From: Bacillus norwichensis
Lineage (GTDB): Bacteria; Bacillota; Bacilli; Bacillales; Bacillaceae_C
Assembly (NCBI RefSeq): GCF_014836955.1
Contig: NZ_JACSPV010000010.1
Span: 62,001 to 126,000, forward strand
DNA length: 64,000 nt
Direction: 5' to 3'
The notes under the pieces are model-generated. The model did not search any database, had not been told where the DNA came from, and saw only the letters and a list, made by a program, of their open reading frames with translations. Of the stretch, positions 1 through 9,706 are shown piece after piece. The number at the start of each line of letters is the position of its first letter. The first letter of the stretch is position 1. The translations under genes and the position numbers were made by a program.

Positions 1-1185
1 GGCCCCGCAATTTATAGCAATGAACGGTGATTGACTGCGTGAACTTTCTTTGTGGATGGCTCTAGCGAATACTTCCTTTCCAGTTCCGCTTTCCCCAGTA
101 AGAAGAATGGAAACGTTAGTTGGCGCTACTATTTTCGCCCTGGCGATTAGTTGATTCATTGGTTGGGAATTTCCAATGATTCGCCCCCAATAAGTATAAT
201 TTCTTATTTGATTAGTTTTTTCTAAATGAAGCAAATAACCGATTCTTTCCGAACCTTGAACAATCACTTGAATAAATACCTTGATTTGAAGGGAGGGGAC
301 ATCCAACTCCCATTCATATTCATTATTTGTAAGTAATGAATTTCGAATATGGTGAAACTCTTGATGGGCAGCCAATTGTTTCCAGTGGTCAATTTGCAAT
401 AAAAAAAGGCATTTTGGGTCTGCATGGACGATATTTAACATTTCGTCAAGCATGATAACACTATCCGATTTCCACTTATTGACAAAGCCTTCATAAAATT
501 TCTGTAACTGATGTCGCTGTTTAAGTGAATGCGTTTTAAAGTTATGTTGGATCATCTTTGATATATTTTGTACTACACTGAGAGAATGAGGTTGAACAAG
601 CTGTCTTGGTCCGGTTAAATCGATAATACCTAGAACTTTCCCTGTTAAAGGGTCCTTGATTGGAGCCGCTGAACATATCCATGGATGAACACCTTCACAA
701 TAATGTTCATGTGAAAAAATTTGAATAGGGTGGCCGACTGCCAATCCAGTTCCAATTGCATTTGATCCGGCAGCTTTTTCACTCCAGTCTGCGCCGCGAA
801 TGAAACTCATCTCTGCAGCCTGTTGCTTTATCTTTTGGTCCCCCTCCAAATGTATGATTGTTCCTTTATCATCAGCAAGGGTAATAAGGTGTCCAGTGCC
901 CTGTACTTGCTGATGTAACGATTCAACAATGGGGAGAGACGCTTTATACATTTCCGAATGACTTAAGGTTTCGTCTAAACGTTGATCATCAATGATGATG
1001 GAGGTTTGCTTTTGGAGTGGATCGACCTGATATTCCTCACATCTTTTCCAAGATTGGTATATGGTTTGCCGTACTTTAACCGGCTTCTGCTTATCAGAAA
1101 CAAAATATCCCCATTGGGATTCCAACTCTCTCATTTTCACATGAAGATTATCGGTTGAGTGAAGTGCCAAATATGTATTCACCAA
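1..1185 (-). CDS. AcoR-like sigma-54-dependent activator, 3' part cut by window edge
   Basis: Reverse-strand reading gives an open frame running off the left edge. It starts [10 protein letters not shown] with a TTG at 1185 (GTG at 1182 is the alternative) behind a GAAGGGGGA ribosome site. The first ~300 residues look like the GAF sensor module of AcoR-type activators ([16 protein letters not shown], then the [10 protein letters not shown] motif). A linker follows, then the start of the AAA+ domain with Walker [16 protein letters not shown]. The window ends soon after, so the GAFTGA loop and Fis-type helix-turn-helix are not visible. Family knowledge: such proteins activate SigL promoters, often for acetoin, alcohol or aldehyde use. 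The target is unknown, as no -24/-12 promoter was found in the adjacent 1186-1531 gap. Confidence 0.88.
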   Translation of the reverse strand, partial: MVNTYLALHSTDNLHVKMRELESQWGYFVSDKQKPVKVRQTIYQSWKRCEEYQVDPLQKQTSIIIDDQRLDETLSHSEMYKASLPIVESLHQQVQGTGHLITLADDKGTIIHLEGDQKIKQQAAEMSFIRGADWSEKAAGSNAIGTGLAVGHPIQIFSHEHYCEGVHPWICSAAPIKDPLTGKVLGIIDLTGPRQLVQPHSLSVVQNISKMIQHNFKTHSLKQRHQLQKFYEGFVNKWKSDSVIMLDEMLNIVHADPKCLFLLQIDHWKQLAAHQEFHHIRNSLLTNNEYEWELDVPSLQIKVFIQVIVQGSERIGYLLHLEKTNQIRNYTYWGRIIGNSQPMNQLIARAKIVAPTNVSILLTGESGTGKEVFARAIHKESSRSQSPFIAINCGA

Positions 1186-1531
1186 TGCATGTCCCCCTTC
1201 GATAGACTCACAGATCAAAAAAGACTTCTACAAATACAAAAATGAAAGGACAATTTAGTCATTGGCATAAGAAGCGATCAATACCATTATATTTTAAATT
1301 TTTAGACTCGTCAAATAACTAAACGCGTGTCTATGCATTTTTACTATGATAACTTTGCCAAAGAATTGAGAGAATGAATATTACTTTGATTTTAATATGC
1401 AGGCTGAACGAGTTATTTTAATTTTAATCAGTACAATAAATATGTGGATTTACCTCCGTAGACATGTGCTATTAAAGTTATTGTGAAATTCCGCATAACA
1501 TGTATAATCAATCTATAATTAAGGGAGGTTT
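1186..1531. other. Divergent intergenic region
   Basis: AT-rich gap between two divergent genes. No reading frame of note and no sigma-54 promoter seen. The only clear signal is the SigA-type promoter listed at 1481-1508. Confidence 0.5.
1481..1508 (+). promoter_or_regulatory. Probable SigA promoter of the symporter gene
   Basis: TTGTGA at 1481-1486 and TATAAT at 1503-1508, separated by 16 bases, 24 bases before the start codon of the downstream transporter gene. Confidence 0.5.
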
Positions 1532-2467
1532 ATGCAATTGAAGATGTTAGATAGGATTAGCCAATTTGCAGGCAATACCTTCGCAATATGGGTATTGTTA
1601 TTTGCAGCATTGGCATTTTTTATGCCAGGCGGTTTTACGTGGATTGCACCTTACATATCTATTCTTCTTGGAATTATTATGTTCGGGATGGGTATGACAT
1701 TATCTGTGGACGATTTTAAAGAAGTATTAAAGCATCCGAAAAAAGTGGCGATTGGTGTCCTTGCGCAATTTACGATTATGCCACTCATCGCTTTTGGACT
1801 TGCTGTTGGATTTAAGCTGCCGCCTGAAGTTGCGGCAGGTGTCATCCTTGTAGGTTGCTGCCCTGGGGGTACTTCATCAAACGTTATGACCTTTTTGGCA
1901 AGAGGGAATGTGGCCTTATCTGTTGCCATCACATCTTGCACCACGTTATTGGCACCTTTTGTAACGCCTGCATTGATTCTATGGCTGGCTAGCAAATGGC
2001 TACCAGTTTCGGCAGGAGATATGTTTTTATCGGTCGTGAAGATTGTCCTTATACCAATTATCCTTGGACTCATTGCAAAAATACTTTTTCGCAAGCAAGT
2101 AGAGCAGAGTATAAAAGCTATGCCGCTTGTTTCTGTTATTGCAATTGTCGCCATCGTCGCAGCAGTTGTCAGTGGTAGTCAGCAGAAAATCGCCGAGACA
2201 GGTTTGCTTATTTTACTTGTTGTCGTCTTACATAATTGTCTGGGCTATTTGTTAGGTTTCTGGATTGCTCGCTTATTAAACGTAGACTATTCTGACCAGA
2301 AAGCCATTGCCATCGAGGTAGGCATGCAAAACTCTGGACTTGGTGCGGCATTGGCGGCAGCGCATTTTTCCCCACTTGCAGCTGTACCAAGTGCCATCTT
2401 TAGTGTCTGGCATAATATTTCAGGCTCGTTGCTTGCTACATGGTGGAGCAAAAAAGCCGATAAGTGA
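1532..2467 (+). CDS. Bile acid:sodium symporter family (BASS) membrane transporter, YocS-like
   Basis: A 311-residue, very hydrophobic protein with about nine or ten membrane spans, the usual length for the bacterial BASS family. Family signatures seen are [11 protein letters not shown] near residue 52, the [24 protein letters not shown] crossover region near residue 107, and [14 protein letters not shown] near residue 262, the discontinuous helices that bind sodium and substrate. Known members carry bile acids, pantoate or other organic anions with sodium; the substrate here cannot be told. Start: ATG 1532 is only three bases after GGAGG, so TTG 1538 (nine-base spacing) may be the true start. 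It stands alone, divergent from the sigma-54 activator. Confidence 0.85.
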   Translation: MQLKMLDRISQFAGNTFAIWVLLFAALAFFMPGGFTWIAPYISILLGIIMFGMGMTLSVDDFKEVLKHPKKVAIGVLAQFTIMPLIAFGLAVGFKLPPEVAAGVILVGCCPGGTSSNVMTFLARGNVALSVAITSCTTLLAPFVTPALILWLASKWLPVSAGDMFLSVVKIVLIPIILGLIAKILFRKQVEQSIKAMPLVSVIAIVAIVAAVVSGSQQKIAETGLLILLVVVLHNCLGYLLGFWIARLLNVDYSDQKAIAIEVGMQNSGLGAALAAAHFSPLAAVPSAIFSVWHNISGSLLATWWSKKADK

Positions 2468-2699
2468 TTGTTCTACGCATTTTGTGTGGTGCTAGAATCT
2501 CTACCACGTTTCAGTAATAGGGATAGTATTGGTGAGAAAAAAAGCTTAAACGGGACATAACTAGAAAGTACAAATTAAATTTTTATATTCACATACTTAA
2601 AGAGGATTTCAGTATTCATAATTGATATTTATAAATGTACACTTCGTAGCTGGCGGCTAGACTCCTCACCTTGACAAATTCATTCTTCACGTTCATAAT

Positions 2700-2960
2700 G
2701 GTTATCAAATTATGAACGTTGAATGTAGACGAAGGGCTAGTAAACGGATTTGTTCCGTGACAAGAGAGCGGAATTTACAAGCTGAGAAATTTCGCCACTG
2801 GAAAACCGTTGAACCTGCCTTCAGAGTCCCGTGCAAAAACATGGGCGTTTCCTGGCGTTATCAGGCAAAGTGGGGTGCTGATGCACCCAATAAATGGTGG
2901 TACCGCGGAAGCTACGCTCTTTCGTCCTTTATATGAGGATGGGAGAGCTATTTTATTTTT
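2700..2960 (+). promoter_or_regulatory. T-box leader, proline specific (CCU specifier)
   Basis: Leader upstream of proB with the hallmarks of a T-box. The specifier loop has AGTA on the 5' side (near 2741) and GAACCT on the 3' side, with CCT, a proline codon, at 2814-2816, closed by GAAGGGC/GCCTTC and AACGG/CCGTT pairings. The invariant T-box TGGTACCGCG lies at 2898-2907, and the terminator at 2916-2960. The TGGT bulge would pair with the ACCA end of uncharged tRNA-Pro. Known mechanism: uncharged tRNA stabilises the antiterminator, so proBA is read when proline runs short. Confidence 0.93.
2916..2960 (+). terminator. T-box regulated terminator
   Basis: GCTCTTTCGTCC (2916-2927) pairs with GGATGGGAGAGC (2937-2948), including G-U pairs, followed by a T-rich run. 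It shares bases with the T-box antiterminator side. Confidence 0.85.
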
Positions 2961-2993
2961 CTAAGAATGATCATTGTAATAGGAGATAGACCC

Positions 2994-4094
2994 ATGAGAA
3001 AAAAAAGGATCGTTGTTAAAATCGGAAGCAGTTCCCTGACAAATGACAGAGGAGAAATCGATCAGGAAAAGTTTGCTGATCACGTTCAGGCACTGGCTGC
3101 TTTAAGAGGCGCCAATCATGAAGTGATACTTGTATCCTCAGGAGCTGTTGCCGCTGGTTTCAAAAACCTGGGGTATCCTACCCGTCCGGTAACGGTAAAA
3201 GGAAGACAAGCAGCTGCAGCAGTCGGCCAAAGCCTCCTTGTGCAGTCCTATACAGAGAAATTGAGCGAATTTAACATCATTCCAGCACAAATTTTGCTCA
3301 CACGAAGTGATTTCGCAGACAGATCCCGCTATAGAAATGCGTTTGCAACAATTAGCGAGCTCTTGGATCGCGGACTGCTGCCGATTATTAATGAAAATGA
3401 TACCGTGGCAGTCGATGAGTTGACATTTGGAGATAATGACATGCTCTCCGCTCTTGTCAGCGGGTTTATACACGCTGACATGCTCATCATCTTAACGGAT
3501 ATAAACGGTCTGTACGATTCCAATCCAAGGATGAACCCAGATGCGAAGAAGTTTGATTATCTGGAGGATATTACAAAGGATTTGCTGAAATCTGCTGATG
3601 AGACAGGCTCCAAAGTTGGAACAGGCGGCATGAAATCCAAATTATTGGCAGCAAAAACGGCAGTCTCCCTCGGTGTCCCTGTTTTCATTGGCAAAGGAAG
3701 CGGAAAAGACAAGCTGCTTGAAATTCTTCGTGGAAACGGAGACGGCACATACATTGCGAACGGATCACTCGATCCTATTAATACAAGTAGGCAATGGATC
3801 GCCTTCCACTCTGAAACATCAGGAAAAATCTATGTTGATCAGGGAGCGGAGGATGCTATTCTTCATAGGGGCAAAAGCTTGCTGCCTGCTGGTGTTTTCA
3901 AAGTGAAGGGAAATTTCCAAAAAGGCGATGTTGTTGAAGTTTACGGAGTAAATGGACTGCTGGGAAGAGGAGAAGTCACGTACTCCTCTCCGGAGCTTCG
4001 AGATTTGATTGAAAAAAGAAGTTGTGAAGAGAATAAGGAGACGTTAATGCCGACCATTGAAGTCATCCATCGCAATAGATGGGTCAAAGTCTGA
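2994..4094 (+). CDS. proB: Glutamate 5-kinase
   Basis: First enzyme of proline synthesis: ATP-dependent phosphorylation of glutamate to gamma-glutamyl phosphate. 366 residues, matching Bacillus ProB. The amino acid kinase domain starts [31 protein letters not shown] and [15 protein letters not shown] are typical substrate and Mg-ATP segments, and [12 protein letters not shown] follows near residue 215. The C-terminal ~90 residues are a PUA domain. The start ATG at 2994 was chosen because it has an AGGAG site at good spacing; an ATG at 2967 in the same frame lies too near the terminator. Expression should follow the T-box. It is separated from proA by a 200-base gap filled by a dispersed repeat. 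Confidence 0.95.
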   Translation: MRKKRIVVKIGSSSLTNDRGEIDQEKFADHVQALAALRGANHEVILVSSGAVAAGFKNLGYPTRPVTVKGRQAAAAVGQSLLVQSYTEKLSEFNIIPAQILLTRSDFADRSRYRNAFATISELLDRGLLPIINENDTVAVDELTFGDNDMLSALVSGFIHADMLIILTDINGLYDSNPRMNPDAKKFDYLEDITKDLLKSADETGSKVGTGGMKSKLLAAKTAVSLGVPVFIGKGSGKDKLLEILRGNGDGTYIANGSLDPINTSRQWIAFHSETSGKIYVDQGAEDAILHRGKSLLPAGVFKVKGNFQKGDVVEVYGVNGLLGRGEVTYSSPELRDLIEKRSCEENKETLMPTIEVIHRNRWVKV

Positions 4095-4101
4095 TTAACT
4101 T

Positions 4102-4262
4102 CATTCAGCAGAAGTCTCCCATTTCTGTAAGTGGTGGGGGTTCAAACCCCAGTTAAATAAAGTCAAAGCCACTGGCGGATGCCACAGATTTTCAGAGGAA
4201 ATGTATCGAGCTTCGCTCGATAAAATCAGGGGCGCAAATACGTCAAGGCGCATTTGTTTAGA
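4102..4262 (+). repeat. Dispersed structured repeat, copy A
   Basis: About 160 bases between proB and proA, clearly related to 49098-49240. Shared blocks in order: GGGGGTTC(A/G)AACCC, AAAG then a GGATGCCA block, TTCAGAGGAA, a GAGC-TTC/GAA-GCTC hairpin, and GGCGCANATACG then ATTTG. In this copy TCGAGC-TTC-GCTCGA is a perfect hairpin. The 5' portion (GAAGTCTCCC, then GTGGTGGGGG) resembles right ends of IS200/IS605-type TnpB elements, an inference from memory of such ends. No coding sequence. Confidence 0.75.
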
Positions 4263-4294
4263 ATTATTTTACGAGTGATAGGAGAGGAATACTT

Positions 4295-5566
4295 ATGACA
4301 CTAAAAGAAAAGGCTGCCGTAAGTGAAGTGGAAGAAAAAGGGAAAGCTGCATTAAAAGCCAGCAGAGCACTTGTCAACCGTTCAACAGAGGAAAAAAACA
4401 GGGCCCTTGATTTGATTGCTGAACAATTGTTGAAGGATAAAGATTATATTATTCAAGAAAACGAGAAGGATTTGCAAGCAGGAAAGGAAAGAGGTCTGTC
4501 TGATTCTATATTGGACCGGATCATGTTGAATGAAAAACGAATTGAAGATATGGCACGTGCCATTAAACTTTTAATAGATTTGAAAGATCCTATTGGTGAA
4601 ACATTGGAGATTATTAAGAAAGAGAATGGCATGACCATCACGAAAAAAAGGGTTCCTATTGGCGTGGTTGGCATGATCTATGAAGCAAGACCGAATGTGA
4701 CGATCGATGCAGCCACTCTATCCTTAAAAACTGGAAATGCTGTTATATTACGGGGAAGTTCTTCCGCTAAATTTTCCAATTTGGCTATCGTCCAAACCAT
4801 TCACAAAGCACTGGGAAAAAGCGCAGTTCCAGTAGATGCTGTTCAATTGATTGAAGATACGAGCAGAGAAACAGCTAAGGAATTATTCAAATTGAATGAT
4901 TATCTGGATGTATTGATTCCACGTGGAGGAAAGCAGCTCATTAAAACAGTCATACGCGAATCAACTGTACCAGTCATCGAAACTGGAGCCGGAAACTGCC
5001 ACGTCTATGTGGATGAGTCCGCAAATAAAGAAATGGCTGAAAACATTGTGCTAAATGCCAAGTTGCAACGTCCATCTGTTTGCAATGCTATTGAGACAGT
5101 ACTCATACAAAAAGATTGGTTCGAAATCCATGGTAAGGAATTGCTTGAAAAGCTTGATCAAAACAACGTAGAAATCCATGGTGACAAGTCAGTTCGCGAA
5201 GTTTTCTCTAAAGCAACAGAAGCTACTGCGGAAGATTGGGCAACAGAGTATCTTGGACTGAGTGTCAGTGTAAAAGTCGTGGAAGATGTTAACGAAGCTA
5301 TTCAGCATATCAACCAATATGGAACTAAGCACTCTGAATCGATTGTCACTGCAAATGAAGAAAACGCACAAATATTCCAAGTCGCGGTCGACGCATCAAC
5401 TGTTTATCATAATGTTTCCACTAGATTTACAGATGGATTTGAGTTTGGCTATGGTGCGGAAATCGGCATCAGTACCCAGAAATTGCATGCGCGTGGACCG
5501 ATGGGACTTAACGCCCTTACATCAACCAAGTTTTATGTATCTGGTGATGGACAGGTTCGTAAATAA
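4295..5566 (+). CDS. proA: Gamma-glutamyl phosphate reductase
   Basis: NADPH-dependent reduction of gamma-glutamyl phosphate to glutamate semialdehyde, the second step of proline synthesis. 423 residues, an aldehyde dehydrogenase-fold protein of usual length. Seen: the [21 protein letters not shown] segment near residue 115 (split here only for reading), [10 protein letters not shown], and the catalytic-cysteine motif [11 protein letters not shown] near residue 265. The ATG at 4295 has GGAGAGGAA upstream. It shares its transcription unit with proB, although the repeat between them could hold its own signals. The glutamate semialdehyde cyclises and is then reduced by ProC/ProI, not in this window. 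Confidence 0.95.
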   Translation: MTLKEKAAVSEVEEKGKAALKASRALVNRSTEEKNRALDLIAEQLLKDKDYIIQENEKDLQAGKERGLSDSILDRIMLNEKRIEDMARAIKLLIDLKDPIGETLEIIKKENGMTITKKRVPIGVVGMIYEARPNVTIDAATLSLKTGNAVILRGSSSAKFSNLAIVQTIHKALGKSAVPVDAVQLIEDTSRETAKELFKLNDYLDVLIPRGGKQLIKTVIRESTVPVIETGAGNCHVYVDESANKEMAENIVLNAKLQRPSVCNAIETVLIQKDWFEIHGKELLEKLDQNNVEIHGDKSVREVFSKATEATAEDWATEYLGLSVSVKVVEDVNEAIQHINQYGTKHSESIVTANEENAQIFQVAVDASTVYHNVSTRFTDGFEFGYGAEIGISTQKLHARGPMGLNALTSTKFYVSGDGQVRK

Positions 5567-5617
5567 AGTGATTAAATAATATTAAATAGATTATAAGCGA
5601 GAGAAGGAGAATAAGTT

Positions 5618-6688
5618 TTGAACAAACAAATTGACATCCAACTTAGTACAAACCGCAAAGACAAACCGTCTCTTTCCAACTTGAAATTTGGAAAAACTTA
5701 TACTGACCACATGTTTATGATGGATTACTCGGAGGAAAAAGGCTGGCATGATCCTAGAATTGTGCCATACCAACCAATTACACTCGATCCGGCTGCAACA
5801 ATTTTCCATTATGGGCAAACCATTTTTGAAGGTCTAAAAGCATATATATCGGAAAATGAAGAAGTTTTCTTATTTAGACCAGATGAAAATATCAAGAGGC
5901 TGAACAGGTCAAGCAGCCGTATGTGTATACCAGAAGTGGACGAAGAGCTCGCGCTTGAAGCACTCCAAAAGCTTGTGTCAATTGACAGAGACTGGATTCC
6001 TAATCAAGAAGGCATGTCATTATACATCCGTCCCTTCATCATATCAACCGAACCAAATCTGGATGTAACGCCTTCAAAATCATATACATTCATGATTATC
6101 ATGTCGCCGGTCGGCAGCTTTTACAAAGAAGGAATGAACCCTGTAAAAATAGCGGTAGAAAGCGAGTTTGTCCGAGCTGTCCGTGGAGGAACAGGGAATG
6201 CAAAAACAGCCGGCAATTATGCGGGTGCCATGATCGTGCAGGAAAAAGCAAGTGCTTCCGGCTACTCCCAAGTGCTTTGGCTTGATGGAAAAGATAATAA
6301 ATATATTGAAGAAGTAGGAAGTATGAATGTATTCTTTAAAATAAATGGTGAAGTAGTTACACCTGCACTAAGCGGAAGCATTCTCGAGGGAATTACCAGA
6401 AAGTCTGTTATAGAGCTTTTACAGCATTGGGGTGTACCAGTATCTGAAAGAAGAATCTCAATAGAGGAATTACATGATGCTTCCCAAAACGGACAATTAG
6501 AGGAAGCATTCGGCTCCGGTACGGCCGCAGTCATTTCACCTATTGGAGAATTATTCTGGAAAAACGAGAAAATGCTCATTAATAACGGAAAAACAGGCGA
6601 ATTGTCATTAAAGGTCTACACTTCATTGACTGGTATTCAAACGGGTAAGGAAGAGGATCCGTTTGGATGGAGAATAAAAGTAGAATAG
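5618..6688 (+). CDS. ilvE: Branched-chain amino acid aminotransferase
   Basis: PLP-dependent class IV aminotransferase that interconverts Val, Leu and Ile with their 2-oxo acids. 356 residues, the length of Bacillus YbgE/YwaA. Visible motifs: FHYGQTIFEGLKAY near residue 65, the PLP lysine in GGTGNAKTAGNYAG near residue 195, and EEVGSMNVFF and GSGTAAVISPIG in the C-terminal half. Starts at TTG 5618 with GAGAAGGAGA seven bases before. It lies 52 bases after proA with no terminator between, so it is probably read from the same transcript and may share the proline T-box control, which is unusual for this gene. Confidence 0.93.
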   Translation: MNKQIDIQLSTNRKDKPSLSNLKFGKTYTDHMFMMDYSEEKGWHDPRIVPYQPITLDPAATIFHYGQTIFEGLKAYISENEEVFLFRPDENIKRLNRSSSRMCIPEVDEELALEALQKLVSIDRDWIPNQEGMSLYIRPFIISTEPNLDVTPSKSYTFMIIMSPVGSFYKEGMNPVKIAVESEFVRAVRGGTGNAKTAGNYAGAMIVQEKASASGYSQVLWLDGKDNKYIEEVGSMNVFFKINGEVVTPALSGSILEGITRKSVIELLQHWGVPVSERRISIEELHDASQNGQLEEAFGSGTAAVISPIGELFWKNEKMLINNGKTGELSLKVYTSLTGIQTGKEEDPFGWRIKVE

Positions 6689-6705
6689 ATAGTAAACATG
6701 AACAT

Positions 6706-6736
6706 GGAGCCGCCCACGAGAGACGGCTCCTGTTTT
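6706..6736 (+). terminator. Terminator after ilvE
   Basis: GGAGCCG (6706-6712) pairs with CGGCTCC (6724-6730), followed by TGTTTTC. Confidence 0.8.
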
Positions 6737-6860
6737 CATTAAACGTACAAAAGCAAGGACTTTCAGCTTATAGTTTCACTGTATGAAATTCCGTGTTTTT
6801 GCATCTGTAAAAATAGACTTGTATACCAAATGTTTTTTAAAATGAAAAAGGAGCAATAAA

Positions 6861-7364
6861 GTGAATCCTATTCCCGACCATATCAAAAAAGGGTTAAGTA
6901 TCCTATTCATAGGCTTCAACCCCAGTATTCGGTCAAGTGAGACTGGACATCATTATGCCAACCCTTCTAATCGCTTTTGGAAAATTCTTCATCAATCAGG
7001 ATTAACTGAAAGGAAGTTTGACCCTAGCGAAGACGGCACATTGTTGGAGATTGGATATGGATTTACCAATATCGTACCAAGACCCACACGAAACGCCCAA
7101 GAAATTACTGCAGAAGAATATAGAGCGGGACGAGAAGTATTAGTAGAGAAAATCTCGTTTTATCATCCGAAAGTTGCCTGTTTTGTTGGAAAAGGAGTGT
7201 ATCAGCAATATAGCAAAAGAAGAAATGTTGCTTGGGGAGAACAAAATACCCCTATTGTTCCAGGGACCATTGAGTTTGTTGCACCTTCATCAAGCGGTCT
7301 AGTTCGAATGTCAGTAGATGAGATTGCTGCTATCTATAGACAAATGAAGGGTTTGCTGAACTGA
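6861..7364 (+). CDS. mug: G/U mismatch-specific uracil-DNA glycosylase (Mug family)
   Basis: Removes uracil or ethenocytosine opposite guanine, starting base excision repair. 167 residues, the length of the Mug/TDG family. The N-terminal motif is IGFNPSIRSSETGHHYANPSNRFW near residues 18-41: the GFNPS part is the family-2 uracil glycosylase active-site loop (E. coli GINPG) and the NRFW segment is also conserved. Near residue 145, VAPSSSGLVRM matches the second motif (NPSGL type in relatives). It starts at GTG 6861 after AAAAAGGAGCAA. It is monocistronic, with no repair genes beside it. Confidence 0.9.
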   Translation: MNPIPDHIKKGLSILFIGFNPSIRSSETGHHYANPSNRFWKILHQSGLTERKFDPSEDGTLLEIGYGFTNIVPRPTRNAQEITAEEYRAGREVLVEKISFYHPKVACFVGKGVYQQYSKRRNVAWGEQNTPIVPGTIEFVAPSSSGLVRMSVDEIAAIYRQMKGLLN

Positions 7365-7423
7365 ATACTTGCTTCATCATAACGCTAGAGACTATTACTT
7401 AGTTATCTAGTTCTTTTTTTATG

Positions 7424-7476
7424 TTTTTTGAGGCAAACATTTGAAAATAATGGTAATATATTACAATATCATTCAT
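7424..7476 (+). repeat. 53-bp direct repeat, copy 1
   Basis: Matches 12743-12795 at about 43 of 53 positions. The core is TAATGGTA(A/G)TATATTAC, then TCATTCAT. In this copy GTAATATATTAC is a perfect 12-base palindrome. It lies upstream of the vWA/toxin block; copy 2 lies upstream of the response regulator gene. Confidence 0.7.
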
Positions 7477-7731
7477 TTAATTAAGTTGGGGGGAATAGTT
7501 TTTGGAAATGTACATAGGATAATTTCATATTTTAACATTGTTAAAATTCAAACCAGAGCAAACCTTTGAAAAGGTATAGATCGATGTTTGAACGGTTATT
7601 GTGAATCTGAAAACGCGATAGAGGATACCATGCGGTAAAAATACACTGAGATTCTCCAGTGGCTGAACTCATGAATGCAGACGCCAACATTAAATACGTC
7701 TAAATTTTTATAATATTTCGTTTATAGGAGA

Positions 7732-7792
7732 CTTCTCATTGTTGGCTAGCTCGTTATGTTTCTCTAACGAGTCAGTATGAAAAGATGAGAAG
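7732..7792 (+). other. Nested hairpin, possible structured leader
   Basis: Outer stem CTTCTCAT (7732-7739) with ATGAGAAG (7785-7792), both perfect. Inside it is a second stem CTCGTTA (7750-7756) with TAACGAG (7765-7771). No T-run follows, so it does not read as a simple terminator. It lies in the likely leader of the vWA lipoprotein gene. Confidence 0.45.
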
Positions 7793-7956
7793 GCGTTTGA
7801 AAATGATTGTTTCACAAGCCTGGTTTATTTTCGGGATGAGCTTCAGTAGTTTAATGAATACAAGAAGGAAGACCACGCTATTAAGGTAGTGCCTTTTCTT
7901 TATTTCCCCACTATGTTTGATGATATTTTACGAGAATTTGAATTGGAGGTAAGTGA

Positions 7957-9342
7957 ATGATTCAAAGATCTATCTTAATTTTTGTAACCTTAATCGTTTT
8001 GCTTGCGGGCTGTAGTCAAAATGAACCTGAAAAGGAGAATGTAAAAGTTCAGAAACAATCTAAAACAGTTGAAAGTGAACCTGAAACTGAAATTGAAAAT
8101 GAACCCCATTCCGAAGTTGAGTCCCAGATGGAATCGGAGAAAAGCGAACCTCAGACTCTCTTAACGGATGAAGAAATGTTAATGAAGCCAGCAGGACCAT
8201 TTGCCGGTTCCAATTATGATAAGCAGAAAGTTCAAGCCAAATTGGACCAACTACCAGATAACTTGACTGCTGATCAATATACTGAAGAATTGCTTCTGCT
8301 ATTGGGCGAAGACTACAGTTCTTATATTACTACGTTTAAAAACTTTGATACCGAAGTGAAAGTGGATAATCAGCGGCCGAATGGAAACGTCACGTTACCT
8401 GCAAGCAGGAAACTGAACATCTCTATCCTACTTGACGCAAGTGGCAGTATGGAGGCACAGATAAACGGTAAATCAAAAATGGATTCAGCAAAAGAAGCGA
8501 TTCAAACTTTCACAGATAAACTACCTGAGAATGCTGAAGTATCTTTGCGTGTGTATGGACATAAAGGTACCGGGAATGAAAAAGATAAGCAGTTATCATG
8601 CAGCAGTACAGAAGAAATCTTTCATGGCCCAAGTAACCAGACAAAGCAGATTTCAAAAGCTTTAGCGAGTGTTAAGCCCGCTGGCTGGACACCGATTGCT
8701 AATGCCTTGGAGTCTGTAAAAAAAGATATGAACCCAGAGACAACAGACTCGGTTGTTTATGTTGTAAGTGATGGTATTGAAACTTGTGGTGGTGATCCGG
8801 CGAAGGTTGCAAAAGAACTCAATCAGGCCAAAGTGAAAACCGTTGTAAATATCATTGGTTTTGCTGTGGATAATGAAGGGCAGAAGCTGCTTCGACAAGT
8901 GGCTGCATCAGGTGGGGGAGAATTTACTTCAGTTGATAATGGCGAAGCTCTAAAAGATTACCTCAATAAGGCATACGATAAATTGCGTGGCGAGTGGACC
9001 ATATGGAAAGAAAAAGGCGAAGGAGACGCAAATATACAAAAAGAAAAGAAGCAAGGAATAATTAATAACACAACAATAGATATGCAAATTTTAGCAAACA
9101 AAGAATATGAGAAATTATTGGCGGCCTTAAGATTCCTAGAAAATAAATATGGGAATACAATCCCTCACGGCGAGATTTGGAATCAGGTTACTGAACGCAA
9201 GAATTTCGTATGGAATTACGCTCGTGATACAGGGGATCGTTTATATAGAGCCGCTACTAAAAGTGGAAACGAGGTTTATGATGAGATCAAAGAGGAAGGG
9301 GACAAGAATATTGATGATCTAACCAATAAAAAGAAAGATTAG
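7957..9342 (+). CDS. Lipoprotein with von Willebrand factor A domain
   Basis: 461 residues. The signal peptide ends in lipobox LLAGC (Cys near residue 19), so the protein should be anchored outside the membrane. A Glu-rich linker (~residues 25-65) precedes the vWA domain at roughly 148-340. Its metal-binding MIDAS residues are seen as DASGSM, then TPIANAL and SDGIETCGGD. A pair of cysteines (ETCGG and the earlier LSCSS) might form a disulphide. The tail (345-461) is charged and helical. Family members bind protein partners through the MIDAS metal. It is the first gene of the 7957-12426 block and may be the surface partner of the protease-nuclease fusion, but that link is inference from position only. 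Confidence 0.85.
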   Translation: MIQRSILIFVTLIVLLAGCSQNEPEKENVKVQKQSKTVESEPETEIENEPHSEVESQMESEKSEPQTLLTDEEMLMKPAGPFAGSNYDKQKVQAKLDQLPDNLTADQYTEELLLLLGEDYSSYITTFKNFDTEVKVDNQRPNGNVTLPASRKLNISILLDASGSMEAQINGKSKMDSAKEAIQTFTDKLPENAEVSLRVYGHKGTGNEKDKQLSCSSTEEIFHGPSNQTKQISKALASVKPAGWTPIANALESVKKDMNPETTDSVVYVVSDGIETCGGDPAKVAKELNQAKVKTVVNIIGFAVDNEGQKLLRQVAASGGGEFTSVDNGEALKDYLNKAYDKLRGEWTIWKEKGEGDANIQKEKKQGIINNTTIDMQILANKEYEKLLAALRFLENKYGNTIPHGEIWNQVTERKNFVWNYARDTGDRLYRAATKSGNEVYDEIKEEGDKNIDDLTNKKKD

Positions 9343-9706
9343 CGACGTTTCAAAAAATTATTGGAAGCCCGATTGATTAAGGCAGAAAAAAATACTACTA
9401 ACTGAATTGGTGACTAAATAAAGCCTGTTCAGATGCTTCAATCTAGAAATAGAGAGCGATGCTGGCATGAATGAAAACTTCGAGCTTTGAGAGATTATTG
9501 ATTCATTGTCTGAAAGGGAACAGAGAACGTGCTCAAGAGGGCTGCGTGCGGGAATGACTTCCAAGAGAGTATATTGAGATCCCGCCTCGTCCCATTATGT
9601 TGGGAAAAGAAAAGCAAAGATATTTCGTCCAGTCGGTATGTCGAGATAAAACTCATGACTGGGAGATGCTCCGCTCAAACAAGGTCAGCACTCGAAGGGG
9701 GCTGCG
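9343..9706. other. 364-base gap, probably decayed coding sequence
   Basis: No intact frame with a ribosome site. Short stretches such as IIDSLSEREQRT and MLGKEKQRYFVQSV read like protein but sit in different frames broken by stops, so a decayed small gene is possible. I do not recognise it. Confidence 0.3.

Larger units (their letters stand above)
7365..7956. other. 592-base gap with a direct-repeat copy and a nested hairpin
   Basis: No convincing gene. It holds copy 1 of a 53-bp direct repeat (7424-7476) followed by a ribosome-site-like GGGGGGA with no open frame after it, possibly a gene remnant. It also holds a nested hairpin at 7732-7792. The vWA gene starts 165 bases after that hairpin. 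Confidence 0.5.

Noticed and set aside
1186-1531. Search for a -24/-12 promoter next to the AcoR-like gene
   Set aside because: No TGGCAC-N5-TTGC pattern found in this gap, so the activator's target is elsewhere.
2712-2936. 74-codon plus-strand frame before proB
   Set aside because: It lies wholly within the T-box leader RNA, whose specifier loop, T-box and terminator explain the sequence.
4136-4150. tRNA T-arm-like GGGGGTTCAAACCCC
   Set aside because: No acceptor, D or anticodon arms around it; the same block recurs in the repeat at 49098-49240, so it belongs to that repeat.
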